The position numbers were made by a program, and so were the translations under genes. From an uncultured Corynebacterium sp. (lineage in GTDB: Bacteria; Actinomycetota; Actinomycetes; Mycobacteriales; Mycobacteriaceae), in assembly GCF_943914015.1 (NCBI RefSeq), contig NZ_CALUAK010000062.1, positions 1 to 14,811 of the forward strand: a stretch of DNA of 14,811 nucleotides, read 5' to 3'. The notes beneath the pieces are model-generated. The model was not told the origin of the DNA. It worked only from the letters and a program-made list of their open reading frames with translations, and made no database searches. Below are positions 4,486 through 12,407 of this stretch, in pieces; the first letter of the stretch is position 1; every line of letters starts with the position of its first letter.

Positions 4486-6822
4486 CTAGATCAGACCCTG
4501 CGAGTGTGCCCAGTTGTAACCACCGGCACCGAGTCCGAGAAGGGCAAGGATTCCGATGATGATACCGGCGATAGCTCCAGGAGTAAGCTCTCCATCCTCA
4601 GAAGAAGAGCTACTCGAGTTAGCATCGTCGTTATTCGGCTCCGGGTTCGTGGTGCTCTTTGCTTGGGCTACAAGCTTCACCGTGATCTTGTCGGTCGATT
4701 GATCCGGGTACTGAACCGTTACCGTTGCGCTTTCGCTTACGTTGCTCTTCAGGTTCTTCCCCGGTGTCACCGTCAATTTCCCGGAAGTACTGTCGATGGT
4801 GTACGACAACTTCTCCGGGTCCTTAGGCGCAGAAACGAAGAACTGAGTACCGGCCGGAAGGTTGGCACCTTCACCCACCGTTACTGTGCCGATCTTTCCG
4901 CTGGGAACAGAAATTTCTGCAGGAAGGCTCGGCGAGTAAGCCTCTGCGTCCTTCTGAGCAGGCTTCGGCTCGGTGGTTTTCTCCGGAGTGGTCGGCTCCT
5001 CGGAAGGCTTCGGCTCGGTGGTCTTCTCCGGGGTCGTCGGCTCTTCGGAGGGCTTTGGCTCGGTGGTCTTCTCCGGGGTCGTCGGCTCCTCGGAAGGCTT
5101 CGGCTCCGACGTCTTCGGCTTCCGCTTTGCGACGAACTTCACATTGATGATGTCCGTTGAATTATCTGGGTATGTAACTACGACAGATGACGTAGCCCAG
5201 GCCTCCCGGTTGAGGCTGGATGCGGGGGACACCGTGATAAGCCCAGTCGTCGAGTTCACACTGTAGTTCCACTTCTCGGGGCTCTTGGGAGCTCCCATTG
5301 CGAACGTGGTGCCCTCCGGAAGCTTGGTGTCGCCGCCGAGCGCAACGGTGTTGTTCTCACCGATGTACACCGGGATCTCGGCGGGATACGACGGAGCATA
5401 GGAATCAGCGAGTTTCTTTGAGGTTTCGGGGTCTGGAGTGGGCTTGGATGGATCTACCGGGGTAACAGGTTTGCTGAGATCCTTCTGCGCAACAATTTTC
5501 ACGGAGACATAATCCACCGAGTTATCCGAGTAGCGGATGCTCACTGTTCGCTGTGTCCACGAGCCTGCGCCTAGGGAGGCATCAGGAGTGGTAGTGATGA
5601 CACCGGTCTTCTCGTCGATGCTGTAGTTGAAGGGGTTCTTTTCATCGGTGCCTGAGATGCCAAAAGTGACATCCTTAGGCAGCGCAGTAGTGATCTTCGT
5701 GGTGTTCTTCTTCCCTACGAGGACGTTCACGATGTCGCCGTAGGACGGGTTGTACCGCGCTGCGATAGTCCCAGTTTTCGGCTGCTTCACCGTGACGCGG
5801 ACAGCGGTGTCATTTGTCGTGCCGTCCGTGTAGACAACCTTGATAGGAAGCGTATAGACGTAGTTTGGATTTTGCCCCTCAGGAACAGCAACAACGAACA
5901 CACCATCCTTGTTCGTTGCCGGTGTAACCGTCCAGCCTTCGAACTGCTTCGGAGCTATATATTCACGAACATTCTCAACTGGCTTTTCCGGTTGGATCCG
6001 GATGCTCTTCCCCGGCAACACTACATAGTCTGAGTAGCTTGGTGGTTCGGCATCGGACTGTGGGTTTTCGGGGGCGATCACCTTGACGGTGATCTTTCCG
6101 AACTCGTAGGTCCCGTCGGTGTACAGAACTTTGTACAAAAGGGTTTTGGAGTTGCCAACCACAGAATCGTCGGCCGTCTTAATAGTTGCTTTGCCGTCCT
6201 CGGTTACCTCAGAGGTCCACCCCTCCAGGTTCCCGGTAACAGGGGCAAACTTTGTGCCCGTGGGGAGGCCGTCCACCACAGAGAAAGAGAGCTCTTTACC
6301 GACGGCTACCTCTTTGCTGAAGTTCTTCGGCTCATACTTGTCCGACAACGCGTTATCAGGTTTGGCGACGTGGAGAGTGACGGGTATTTTACCGACTACC
6401 TTGCCAGTTTTATCCCGTACGGCGAAATCAACCGAACGGTTAAGTCCTGCCCTGGCTCCTTGTGGAACTGTGACAGATACTGCATTGTTTTCTGTGGTCG
6501 ACGTCCATCGCTGCGGATCTTTACCTTCTCCGATGTTCCACGTAATGTAGTGGCCTTCGGGCAAGGGCTTTTCGATTTTTGGAGTGAGCGTGACCGTCGC
6601 GCCGGCCTTAACAAGTGCGACGGGGATGTCCTTTTCGCCGTCTTTCACTGTTGCTTTGGCATAGGTCACGCCTGTCCACAGTGGCGTGTCTTCCTGTACC
6701 GTATCGGCGACAGCGGTGGGAATGAACGGAGTTGGGGCGTATACAGCACCCGTAAAGGCGAGCGAAGTAGCAGTGAGTAAGCCAATGAAGCGACGCTTTC
6801 TAAGTGTATTCTTAGGTTCCAT
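4486..6822 (-). CDS. Secreted, membrane-anchored surface protein with Rib-like repeat domains
   Basis: This is a 778-residue cell-envelope protein of unknown ligand. Residues 1-39 are a Sec signal peptide (basic LRKRR, hydrophobic core, likely cleavage at AVA|DT). About six Ig-like domains of 90-100 residues follow: 41-155, 160-250, 256-346, 352-446, 470-565 and 625-720. The last five end in a Rib-type strand such as YTDGTYEFGKITVKV or YPDNSTDIINVKF. A Pro/Thr/Glu linker at 566-622 contains three 15-residue repeats, and 447-470 is a second proline-rich linker. Near the C-terminus come a serine/acid stretch, one membrane helix (748-768) and a 10-residue tail; there is no LPXTG. The frame is open upstream to 6993, but the ATG at 6822 begins the signal peptide and lies 7 nt after TATACT. 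Rib-like proteins are often adhesins; that role here is inferred. Confidence 0.88.
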   Translation of the reverse strand: MEPKNTLRKRRFIGLLTATSLAFTGAVYAPTPFIPTAVADTVQEDTPLWTGVTYAKATVKDGEKDIPVALVKAGATVTLTPKIEKPLPEGHYITWNIGEGKDPQRWTSTTENNAVSVTVPQGARAGLNRSVDFAVRDKTGKVVGKIPVTLHVAKPDNALSDKYEPKNFSKEVAVGKELSFSVVDGLPTGTKFAPVTGNLEGWTSEVTEDGKATIKTADDSVVGNSKTLLYKVLYTDGTYEFGKITVKVIAPENPQSDAEPPSYSDYVVLPGKSIRIQPEKPVENVREYIAPKQFEGWTVTPATNKDGVFVVAVPEGQNPNYVYTLPIKVVYTDGTTNDTAVRVTVKQPKTGTIAARYNPSYGDIVNVLVGKKNTTKITTALPKDVTFGISGTDEKNPFNYSIDEKTGVITTTPDASLGAGSWTQRTVSIRYSDNSVDYVSVKIVAQKDLSKPVTPVDPSKPTPDPETSKKLADSYAPSYPAEIPVYIGENNTVALGGDTKLPEGTTFAMGAPKSPEKWNYSVNSTTGLITVSPASSLNREAWATSSVVVTYPDNSTDIINVKFVAKRKPKTSEPKPSEEPTTPEKTTEPKPSEEPTTPEKTTEPKPSEEPTTPEKTTEPKPAQKDAEAYSPSLPAEISVPSGKIGTVTVGEGANLPAGTQFFVSAPKDPEKLSYTIDSTSGKLTVTPGKNLKSNVSESATVTVQYPDQSTDKITVKLVAQAKSTTNPEPNNDDANSSSSSSEDGELTPGAIAGIIIGILALLGLGAGGYNWAHSQGLI
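4961..5107 (-). repeat. 45-bp in-frame tandem repeat array in the surface protein gene
   Basis: Three 45-bp units (4961-5005, 5006-5050, 5051-5095) and a 12-bp remnant (5096-5107) encode three copies of (T/S)EPKPSEEPTTPEKT. The units differ by only a few bases. Loss or gain of a unit keeps the frame and would change linker length between the last two Rib-like domains. Confidence 0.9.
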
Positions 6823-6829
6823 ATCATCG

Positions 6830-6835
6830 AGTATA
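6830..6835 (-). promoter_or_regulatory. -10 box of the surface protein gene (leaderless geometry)
   Basis: On the minus strand TATACT, the best -10 hexamer in the window, ends exactly 7 nt before the ATG at 6822, and there is no Shine-Dalgarno. A poor -35, TTTTCT, lies 17 bp upstream (6853-6858). A 5-bp inverted repeat TCGTG-N7-CACGA at 6933-6949 lies about 100 bp upstream of the box and might be an operator. Confidence 0.65.
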
Positions 6836-7010
6836 AACGAAGAGGGAAAACGAGAAAATAGGTTTTTCAGCTTTGCCCCTGTCTGGACCGTGTTTTTTGG
6901 TGTGAAGGATGTTTGTACTTTCACCGCAGATCTCGTGGCTTTGTCACGAAGGTGGCCCGATGGGTGCACGAATGCTGAGAGAATGTGTTGCACATGAAAG
7001 CGCGTAAACG

Positions 7011-7052
7011 ATAGCGCCCCGCTAGTTCATTCATCACTAGACGGGGCGCTAT
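7011..7052 (-). terminator. Hairpin after glgB, probable terminator
   Basis: The stem ATAGCGCCCCG (7011-7021) pairs with CGGGGCGCTAT (7042-7052), and an inner stem CTAGT/ACTAG (7022-7026, 7036-7040) follows after a one-base bulge; the loop is 9 nt. It lies 46 bp after the glgB stop on the minus strand. The following minus-strand run CGTTTACG is a weak U-tract, so termination may be incomplete or the structure may act in RNA stability. Confidence 0.65.
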
Positions 7053-7098
7053 GCAGCAATATGAAGTTATTTTGTCGGCGTGCTGTAGGTCGCTCGGC

Positions 7099-9282
7099 TT
7101 ACTCTTCCTGCCACGCGTAGAACTGCGCGCTCATCGCGGGGATATGGACCGAAATGGATTGATCGCAGCCATCCCACGGACGATCCTCGGTGTGGGCTTC
7201 GAACTCGAGGAAGTTGCCGGCGCCTTCGTACACGTCCTCATCCGTGTTAAGGATTCGCTTCCATGTGCCCGGCTCCGGGACGCCGACGGTGTAGTTGGGT
7301 TGGGAGTAACCACCAAAGTTGTAAACACACAGCACTTTCGAGCCGTCGTCGCCCGTGCGGACAAAGGCAAGGATGTTGTTGTCTGCATCGTCTGCCTTGA
7401 TCCACCGGAAGCCCTCTGGCTTGAAATCGAGGGAGTACAGGGCGGGGTTCTCCGTGTACACGGAGTTCAGGTCGTGGGCAAGCTTTTGAATACCGCGGTG
7501 GTACTCGCCTTCCCATCCATCCATGTCCGCCCAGTACAGCGATTCGGCCTCGTTCCATTCACCAACTTGACCGAAATCCTGTCCCTGGAAGAGAAGCTGC
7601 TTACCTGGGTGACCCCACATGAATGCGAGGAGGGTACGCAGGCCAGCGGCCTTGTTCCATGCATCGCCGGGCATCTTCTGCCACAGCGTGCCCTTGCCAT
7701 GTACCACCTCATCGTGGGAAATGGGAAGAACGAAACGCTCACTGTAGTGGTACACCATGGCGAAGGTGACTTCGTTGTGGTGGTAGGAGCGGTGAATGGG
7801 ATCGTGGCTGAAGTACTCGAGCGTGTCGTGCATCCAGCCCATATTCCATTTGAAGGTGAACCCGAGTCCACCATTGGAGGTGAAGTCGGTAACACCTGGC
7901 CAACTAGTGGATTCCTCGGCAATAGTGACAATGCCCGGGTGGTTCTTGTGAACGGTCGCGTTCATTTCCTGGAGGAACTGAACGGCCTCGAGGTTTTCGC
8001 GGCCACCGTACTGGTTCGGTGCCCACTCGCCGTCCTCGCGGGAGTAGTCCAAGTACAGCATGCTGGCCACGGCATCTACGCGTAGGCCATCGATGTGGAA
8101 TTCATCCACCCAGTACAGGGCATTGGCGACGAGGAAGTTGCGGACCTCATTGCGACCGAAGTTGAAAACGTAGGTGCCCCAATCTCTCTGCTCACCGCGA
8201 CGCCAGTCGGGGTGCTCGTACAGCGGGGAACCATCGAAGCGGGCGAGAGCCCACTCGTCCTTGGGGAAGTGCGCGGGAACCCAGTCCATGATGACACCGA
8301 TGCCACGGGCGTGGAAGGCATCAATAAGCGCACGGAAATCATCGGGGGAGCCGAACCTAGAGGTGGGGGCGTAGTAGCCGGTGACCTGGTAACCCCACGA
8401 TCCGCCGAAGGGATGCTCCGATACGGGAAGGAATTCCACGTGCGTGTACCCCATGCCGTCGACGTAATCGACGAGTTCATCGGCGAGTTGCTGGTAGCTC
8501 AAGCCCTGCTTCCAACTGCCTAGGTGCACTTCGTACACACTCATCGGCTCCGTTGTGGGGAACGTTTCCGCACGGGCACTGATCCACTCGTCATCTTTCC
8601 ACTCGTAGGAGGAGCTGGTGACAACGGAGCCAGTTGCCGGCGGGGTTTCCGCGAGGCGAGCCATCGGGTCGGCCTTCTCCAGGCGCTGGCCCGATTCAGT
8701 GTGGATGGCGTACTTGTATACGGTGCCTTCCGTGAGACCGGGGATGAAGATTTCCCACACGCCGGAGCTGCCCATGGCGCGCATCGGGTACTGAGAAGGG
8801 TTCCAGCTGCAGAAGTCACCGACCACGGCGACACCCTTGGCAGCAGGTGCCCACACCGCAAACGACGTGCCGGTGACTTCACCGAGCTCGGTCTTGTAAG
8901 TTTGGACGTGCGAACCCAGCACTTCCCAGAGACGCTCGTGGCGGCCCTCGCCAATGAGGTAAATGTCTTGATCACCGAGGGTGGGCAGGAAGAAATAGGG
9001 GTCGGCCTTTTCTACGGCATCGACAAGCGGGTACTTGACGCTGAAGCGGTAGTCGCGCGGGGTTCCGTCATCCAGGTGGATAGCCCAGATGTCATCGCCG
9101 AGCGATTCCATCGGCACGCTATCGCCGTCGATAAGCAAGAAGACACCCTCCGCGCCTACCTGTCGCGTACGAACGATGGCCCCATCATCGGTGGTGTGAA
9201 AACCGTAGTGATCGTGGGGGCAGTAGTGCTGGCACCGGCGCAGAAGATCGAGGTCGGCTTGGGGGATTGCAAGAGACTGCAT
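7099..9282 (-). CDS. glgB: 1,4-alpha-glucan branching enzyme
   Basis: GlgB cuts an alpha-1,4-glucan chain and reattaches it through an alpha-1,6 bond, making branches in glycogen-like glucan. The protein has 727 residues, normal for the two-module actinobacterial type: an N-terminal CBM48-like domain (about 20-110), a second CBM48 (about 130-225, GTSFAVWAPAAKGVAVVGDFCSWN), the GH13 barrel (about 250-620) and a C-terminal beta domain. The catalytic residues are D403 in GLRVDAVASMLYLDY, E456 in TIAEESTSWPGVT and D524 in ISHDEVVHGKG. The ATG at 9282 lies 10 nt after GAGAGGAA, and the gene begins 21 bp after the glgE stop, so the two form one operon. A hairpin follows the gene. Confidence 0.97.
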   Translation of the reverse strand: MQSLAIPQADLDLLRRCQHYCPHDHYGFHTTDDGAIVRTRQVGAEGVFLLIDGDSVPMESLGDDIWAIHLDDGTPRDYRFSVKYPLVDAVEKADPYFFLPTLGDQDIYLIGEGRHERLWEVLGSHVQTYKTELGEVTGTSFAVWAPAAKGVAVVGDFCSWNPSQYPMRAMGSSGVWEIFIPGLTEGTVYKYAIHTESGQRLEKADPMARLAETPPATGSVVTSSSYEWKDDEWISARAETFPTTEPMSVYEVHLGSWKQGLSYQQLADELVDYVDGMGYTHVEFLPVSEHPFGGSWGYQVTGYYAPTSRFGSPDDFRALIDAFHARGIGVIMDWVPAHFPKDEWALARFDGSPLYEHPDWRRGEQRDWGTYVFNFGRNEVRNFLVANALYWVDEFHIDGLRVDAVASMLYLDYSREDGEWAPNQYGGRENLEAVQFLQEMNATVHKNHPGIVTIAEESTSWPGVTDFTSNGGLGFTFKWNMGWMHDTLEYFSHDPIHRSYHHNEVTFAMVYHYSERFVLPISHDEVVHGKGTLWQKMPGDAWNKAAGLRTLLAFMWGHPGKQLLFQGQDFGQVGEWNEAESLYWADMDGWEGEYHRGIQKLAHDLNSVYTENPALYSLDFKPEGFRWIKADDADNNILAFVRTGDDGSKVLCVYNFGGYSQPNYTVGVPEPGTWKRILNTDEDVYEGAGNFLEFEAHTEDRPWDGCDQSISVHIPAMSAQFYAWQEE

Positions 9283-9292
9283 TGTAATTAAA

Positions 9293-9300
9293 TTCCTCTC
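9293..9300 (-). promoter_or_regulatory. Ribosome binding site of glgB
   Basis: GAGAGGAA on the minus strand lies 10 nt before the ATG, in the 21-bp gap after glgE. It supports the chosen start and shows that glgB, unlike glgE, is translated from a leadered operon mRNA. Confidence 0.75.
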
Positions 9301-9303
9301 AAT

Positions 9304-11241
9304 CTATCTCCACGCAAGGTGTGCGCGGCGCTCGGGGACGACAGGTGGAAGTTCAAAAATGTGGGCCACGTTCTTGTAGGGCTCCAGTCGGATGTAGTTG
9401 ACCTTAGAGAAGTCGTATTCTTCGCCCGAGACGAGGTCGTGCACCGCGAACGTATCGCTTTCAGCAAGGCCCAAGGCCTCCATATCGAGGGTGAGCATGC
9501 CGGACTGTGCGTAGTGGGAATCGAGGTTTACTACGACAAGAATCGTGTTTCCACTTTCCGGATCGACCTTTGAATAGGCCAACATCTGATCGTTGGTGAG
9601 TTCATGGAAGTGGATGTTACGAAGCTGTTGGAGTGCCGGGTTCTTCCTCCTGATGAGGTTCAGAAGCCCAAGGTAACCGGACAAGTTATCCTGCGAGAAA
9701 TCCCTAGGACGAAGCTCGTACTTCTCTGAGTGCTTGTATTCTTCAGAACCAGGAGCCACGGCTTCGTGCTCATACAGTTCGAAACCGGAGTAGATGCCCC
9801 ACACAGGACTCATAGTGGCAGCGAGGGTTGCGCGGATGGCAAACATTGCGCGACCGCCGTATTGAAGGCTGGCATGCAAGATATCCGGGGTGTTGGTGAA
9901 CAGGTTGGCGCGAGAGATGTCTGCCATCTGGGAGATCTCCGTGGCAAACTGCGTGAGTTCCTTCTTGGTGGTCTTCCACGTGAAGTAGTTGTAGCTCTGG
10001 CTGAAGCCGACCTTGGACAGGCCGTACAGGCGTGGGGGGCGCGTGAAAGCTTCGGCGAGGAAGATGACTTCTGGGTGCTTCGAGTGCACTTCGGAGATGA
10101 GCCAGTGCCAAAAATTCGCAGGCTTTGTGTGAGGATTATCGACACGGAAAGTCTTTACTCCGCGACGGATCCACAGTAGTACTACGTCGAGGATCTTGTA
10201 GTAGATCGTCTTTCTGGCGTTATCGAAGTTCAGGGGGTAAATGTCCTGGTATTTCTTCGGTGGGTTCTCGGCAAAGGCAATGGTGTTATCCGGGAGAATC
10301 GTGAAGAACTCCGGGTGCTCCTTCGCCCACGGGTGATCGGGGGCGCACTGGAGTGCCAAGTCAATCGCAATTTCCATGTCAAGGTCTTCAGCACGCTTGA
10401 CCAGTGCTTCGAAATCCTCAACAGTACCGAGGGCAGGATGAACTGCTTCATGGCCACCTTCGTCGGAGCCGATGGCCCAAGGCGAGCCTACGTCATCGGG
10501 TTCGGCAACGAGCGTGTTGTCTTTCCCCTTGCGGTTGATCTTGCCGATTGGGTGGATCGGGGGAAGATAGACAGTATCGAAGCCCATTTCCTTAATGCGC
10601 GGTAGTTCATCAGCCGTCGTCGCAAAAGTTCCGTGTATCGGATTGCCGTTTTCGTCCACACCGCCAGTGGAGCGCGGGAAGATTTCGTACCAGGAGCTGA
10701 CCAAGGCTTTTCGGCGTTCCACAAAGATTCGGTACTCGCTGGTGCGGGTAAGGAAGTGGCGAAGAGGAGCAGCCTCTTCGGTGGCGTGCATTGCACGGTG
10801 AATCTTGTCTGCGAGGGGGGCATCCGAATGCAGGAGTTCGACGATTTCGGTCAGCCCTGCTTCCTTGCAAAGACGTGCTCCCACTTCGATGTCATTCGCC
10901 ATTTCTGATTCTGACTGGCCAGCATCGAGCTTTGCTTCCACCGCGTGGCGCCACGTTTGAAATGGATGATCCCACCCCTCGATGCGGAAGGTCCACATGC
11001 CCATCTCATTCGGCACGAAAAGTGCATTGAATTTATCGGGTTCCTCTTCACGAGGAATCATGGGAATAGTGGTCTCATGTCCGTGGGGGTCGGTGATAAC
11101 GCAGGTGGCTCCCACCGCGTCATGGCCTTCCCTCCACACGACAGCGAAGATAGGAATTACCTCGCCTACAGCGCCCTTCGCTGGATAAGAACCACAGTTA
11201 ATTACGGGTCGGATGTCATCAATGGCAATGCGTCCAGTCAT
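9304..11241 (-). CDS. glgE: Alpha-1,4-glucan:maltose-1-phosphate maltosyltransferase
   Basis: GlgE transfers maltosyl units from alpha-maltose-1-phosphate to the end of alpha-1,4-glucan, the elongation step of the GlgE pathway. The protein has 645 residues, slightly shorter than the 660-700 usual in mycobacteria and streptomycetes, mostly through a compact N-terminus. The N-terminal beta domain (about 5-100) and helical insert precede the GH13 subfamily 3 barrel. Motifs seen: VYLPPIHPIGKINRKGKDN, the nucleophile D368 in TFRVDNPHTKP, the acid/base E397 in FLAEAFTRP, and D453 in NTPDILH. The ATG at 11241 has no Shine-Dalgarno but has TAGGCT 7 nt upstream. Maltokinase and TreS, which supply the substrate, are not in the window. 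The partner glgB follows immediately. Confidence 0.97.
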   Translation of the reverse strand: MTGRIAIDDIRPVINCGSYPAKGAVGEVIPIFAVVWREGHDAVGATCVITDPHGHETTIPMIPREEEPDKFNALFVPNEMGMWTFRIEGWDHPFQTWRHAVEAKLDAGQSESEMANDIEVGARLCKEAGLTEIVELLHSDAPLADKIHRAMHATEEAAPLRHFLTRTSEYRIFVERRKALVSSWYEIFPRSTGGVDENGNPIHGTFATTADELPRIKEMGFDTVYLPPIHPIGKINRKGKDNTLVAEPDDVGSPWAIGSDEGGHEAVHPALGTVEDFEALVKRAEDLDMEIAIDLALQCAPDHPWAKEHPEFFTILPDNTIAFAENPPKKYQDIYPLNFDNARKTIYYKILDVVLLWIRRGVKTFRVDNPHTKPANFWHWLISEVHSKHPEVIFLAEAFTRPPRLYGLSKVGFSQSYNYFTWKTTKKELTQFATEISQMADISRANLFTNTPDILHASLQYGGRAMFAIRATLAATMSPVWGIYSGFELYEHEAVAPGSEEYKHSEKYELRPRDFSQDNLSGYLGLLNLIRRKNPALQQLRNIHFHELTNDQMLAYSKVDPESGNTILVVVNLDSHYAQSGMLTLDMEALGLAESDTFAVHDLVSGEEYDFSKVNYIRLEPYKNVAHIFELPPVVPERRAHLAWR

Positions 11242-11248
11242 GCCTATT

Positions 11249-11254
11249 AGCCTA
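11249..11254 (-). promoter_or_regulatory. -10 box of the glgE-glgB operon (leaderless geometry)
   Basis: On the minus strand TAGGCT is followed by 7 nt (AATAGGC) and the ATG at 11241. No good -35 is visible. The transcript should begin on or beside the start codon. Confidence 0.6.
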
Positions 11255-11521
11255 GTTAAAATTACGTCTCCGCACGTCGGTTATAGGAATATTTATGTGC
11301 TTGCCTGCCTGTTTGTGTTCAACGCGGGGGGACTAGTGAGGGGGGTCTGGTAATAACCAGGCTTGATGGAATCTGTTGAGGCGCGGGGCTCTATACGGCA
11401 GTCGTTTGAGGCTGCATGTATCAGTCGCTAGGGGAGTCAGGCAACGGTGATGAAAAGGTGTGAGGGAGAGAGGGATTCTCGAGCGCCTGGCGGTGCACGC
11501 ACATTTTCACGGTGTTTTAGG

Positions 11522-11527
11522 TAAAGA
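11522..11527 (+). promoter_or_regulatory. Weak -10-like or RBS-like element before the ABC ATPase gene
   Basis: TAAAGA lies 7 nt before the GTG at 11535. It matches the leaderless spacing seen elsewhere in the window except for the final base, and could equally be a weak purine-rich ribosome binding site. The rest of the 293-bp divergent gap from glgE (11242-11534) shows only a small hairpin CTGGT-AATA-ACCAG (11346-11359). Confidence 0.3.
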
Positions 11528-11534
11528 TAGAGGT

Positions 11535-12377
11535 GTGATTGATGGTGCAAACGAGTACAACCCGGACTTAGTGATCGACTTTTCTGAAGTGACCTTTGCT
11601 CGCGACGGGCGTACGTTGCTTGGTCCAATCGACTGGCAGGTAGAGTTAGACGAGCGTTGGGTAGTCATCGGCCCCAACGGTGCAGGCAAAACGACACTCA
11701 TGAAGCTTGCTGGAGCATCCGAGTTTCCGTCGTCGGGCACGGCATACCTCATGGGTGAGCAAGTAGGGAAGACGGACATGCGGGATCTGCGTGCGCAGAT
11801 CGGTATTAGCTCCACTGCCGTCGCCCAGCGCATTCCCCCGAAAGAGAAGGTTGCTGATCTCGTTATCTCCGCCGGCTATGCCATTTTGGGCCGCTGGCGC
11901 GAGGAATACGAGGAGATGGATTACAACCAGGCCATCGAGATCCTCGAGCAGGTTGGTGCTCTTCACTTGCGCGATCGCACGTGGGGGACGCTCAGTGAGG
12001 GCGAAAAGAAGCGCGTCATGATCGCCCGTGCTCTCATGATTAATCCGGAACTTTTGCTTCTCGACGAGCCGGGCGCTGGTTTGGACCTCGGCGGTCGCGA
12101 AGATCTGGTTCAGTTCCTGGCTGATCTTGCCGCCGACCCGGACGCACCCGCTGTGGTTATGGTTACCCACCACGTGGAGGAAATCCCCGCAGGCTTCACG
12201 AACGCTTTGCTTCTCGACGAAGGGTCGATCGTTGCCAACGGGCCCATCGACGAGGTTATGACGGATCAGAACCTAACAGCGTGCTTCCATCAGCCCATCA
12301 CCATCGACAAAATTGACGGTCGCTACTTCGCTCGCAGACTTCGTCGTGGTGGAACTCATCGTTCGCCTGCGCAGTAA
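11535..12377 (+). CDS. Stand-alone ABC transporter-type ATPase
   Basis: This is a 280-residue ATP-binding-cassette protein, one nucleotide-binding domain with no membrane segment. Motifs in order: Walker A GPNGAGKT (46-53), signature LSEGE (153-157, instead of LSGGQ), Walker B LLLLDEP (D177, E178) and the switch histidine in TDHH-like VTHHVEEIP (H212). The Q-loop region reads IGISSTAVAQR, without an obvious glutamine at the usual place. The overall pattern recalls YlmA/ModF-like ATPases. No permease or binding-protein gene is adjacent, so the partner, if any, is elsewhere. The frame is open to a GTG at 11460, but the first 25 codons lack ABC features; the GTG at 11535 gives MIDGANEYNPDLVIDFSEV, the expected N-terminus. 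The substrate is unknown. Confidence 0.88.
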   Translation: MIDGANEYNPDLVIDFSEVTFARDGRTLLGPIDWQVELDERWVVIGPNGAGKTTLMKLAGASEFPSSGTAYLMGEQVGKTDMRDLRAQIGISSTAVAQRIPPKEKVADLVISAGYAILGRWREEYEEMDYNQAIEILEQVGALHLRDRTWGTLSEGEKKRVMIARALMINPELLLLDEPGAGLDLGGREDLVQFLADLAADPDAPAVVMVTHHVEEIPAGFTNALLLDEGSIVANGPIDEVMTDQNLTACFHQPITIDKIDGRYFARRLRRGGTHRSPAQ

Positions 12378-12407
12378 AGTACAGGGGTCGAAACTGCATT
12401 TTTGCCA

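Noticed and set aside
4961..5107. CRISPR array
   Set aside because: The units are contiguous with no variable spacers, code in frame for a Pro/Thr/Glu linker, and no cas genes are near.
4441..5160. Plus-strand ORF of 239 codons rich in Arg, Gly and Leu
   Set aside because: It starts inside a terminator hairpin and runs antisense through the surface-protein repeat array; its GRLRLGGLLRG repeats are just the complement of the 45-bp units.
6823..6993. Longer surface-protein start at 6993
   Set aside because: The extra 57 codons do not look like protein sequence and would bury the signal peptide. The ATG at 6822 begins a proper signal peptide and has TATACT 7 nt upstream.
6983..6995. Operator ATGTG-TTG-CACAT between glgB and the surface gene
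   Set aside because: A 5-bp arm is likely by chance in a 276-bp gap, and it lies far upstream of the surface gene's -10 box, near the glgB hairpin.
7051..8085. Plus-strand ORF of 344 codons opposite glgB
   Set aside because: It lies antisense to the conserved catalytic barrel of GlgB, its translation resembles no family, and it has no ribosome binding site or codon logic of its own. It is a shadow of a GC-rich gene.
8524..9291. Plus-strand ORF of 255 codons opposite the N-terminal half of glgB
   Set aside because: It is antisense to the CBM48 domains of GlgB and is composition-driven; no protein features.
11245..11263. DtxR-type iron box over the glgE promoter
   Set aside because: The sequence around TAGGCTAA matches the 19-bp DtxR consensus at only about half of its positions and the left half fails; TAGGCT is better read as the -10 box.
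11460..11534. Longer ABC ATPase start at GTG 11460
   Set aside because: The 25 extra residues precede the first conserved strand without homology, and the AAAGG before it is too close to serve as ribosome binding site.
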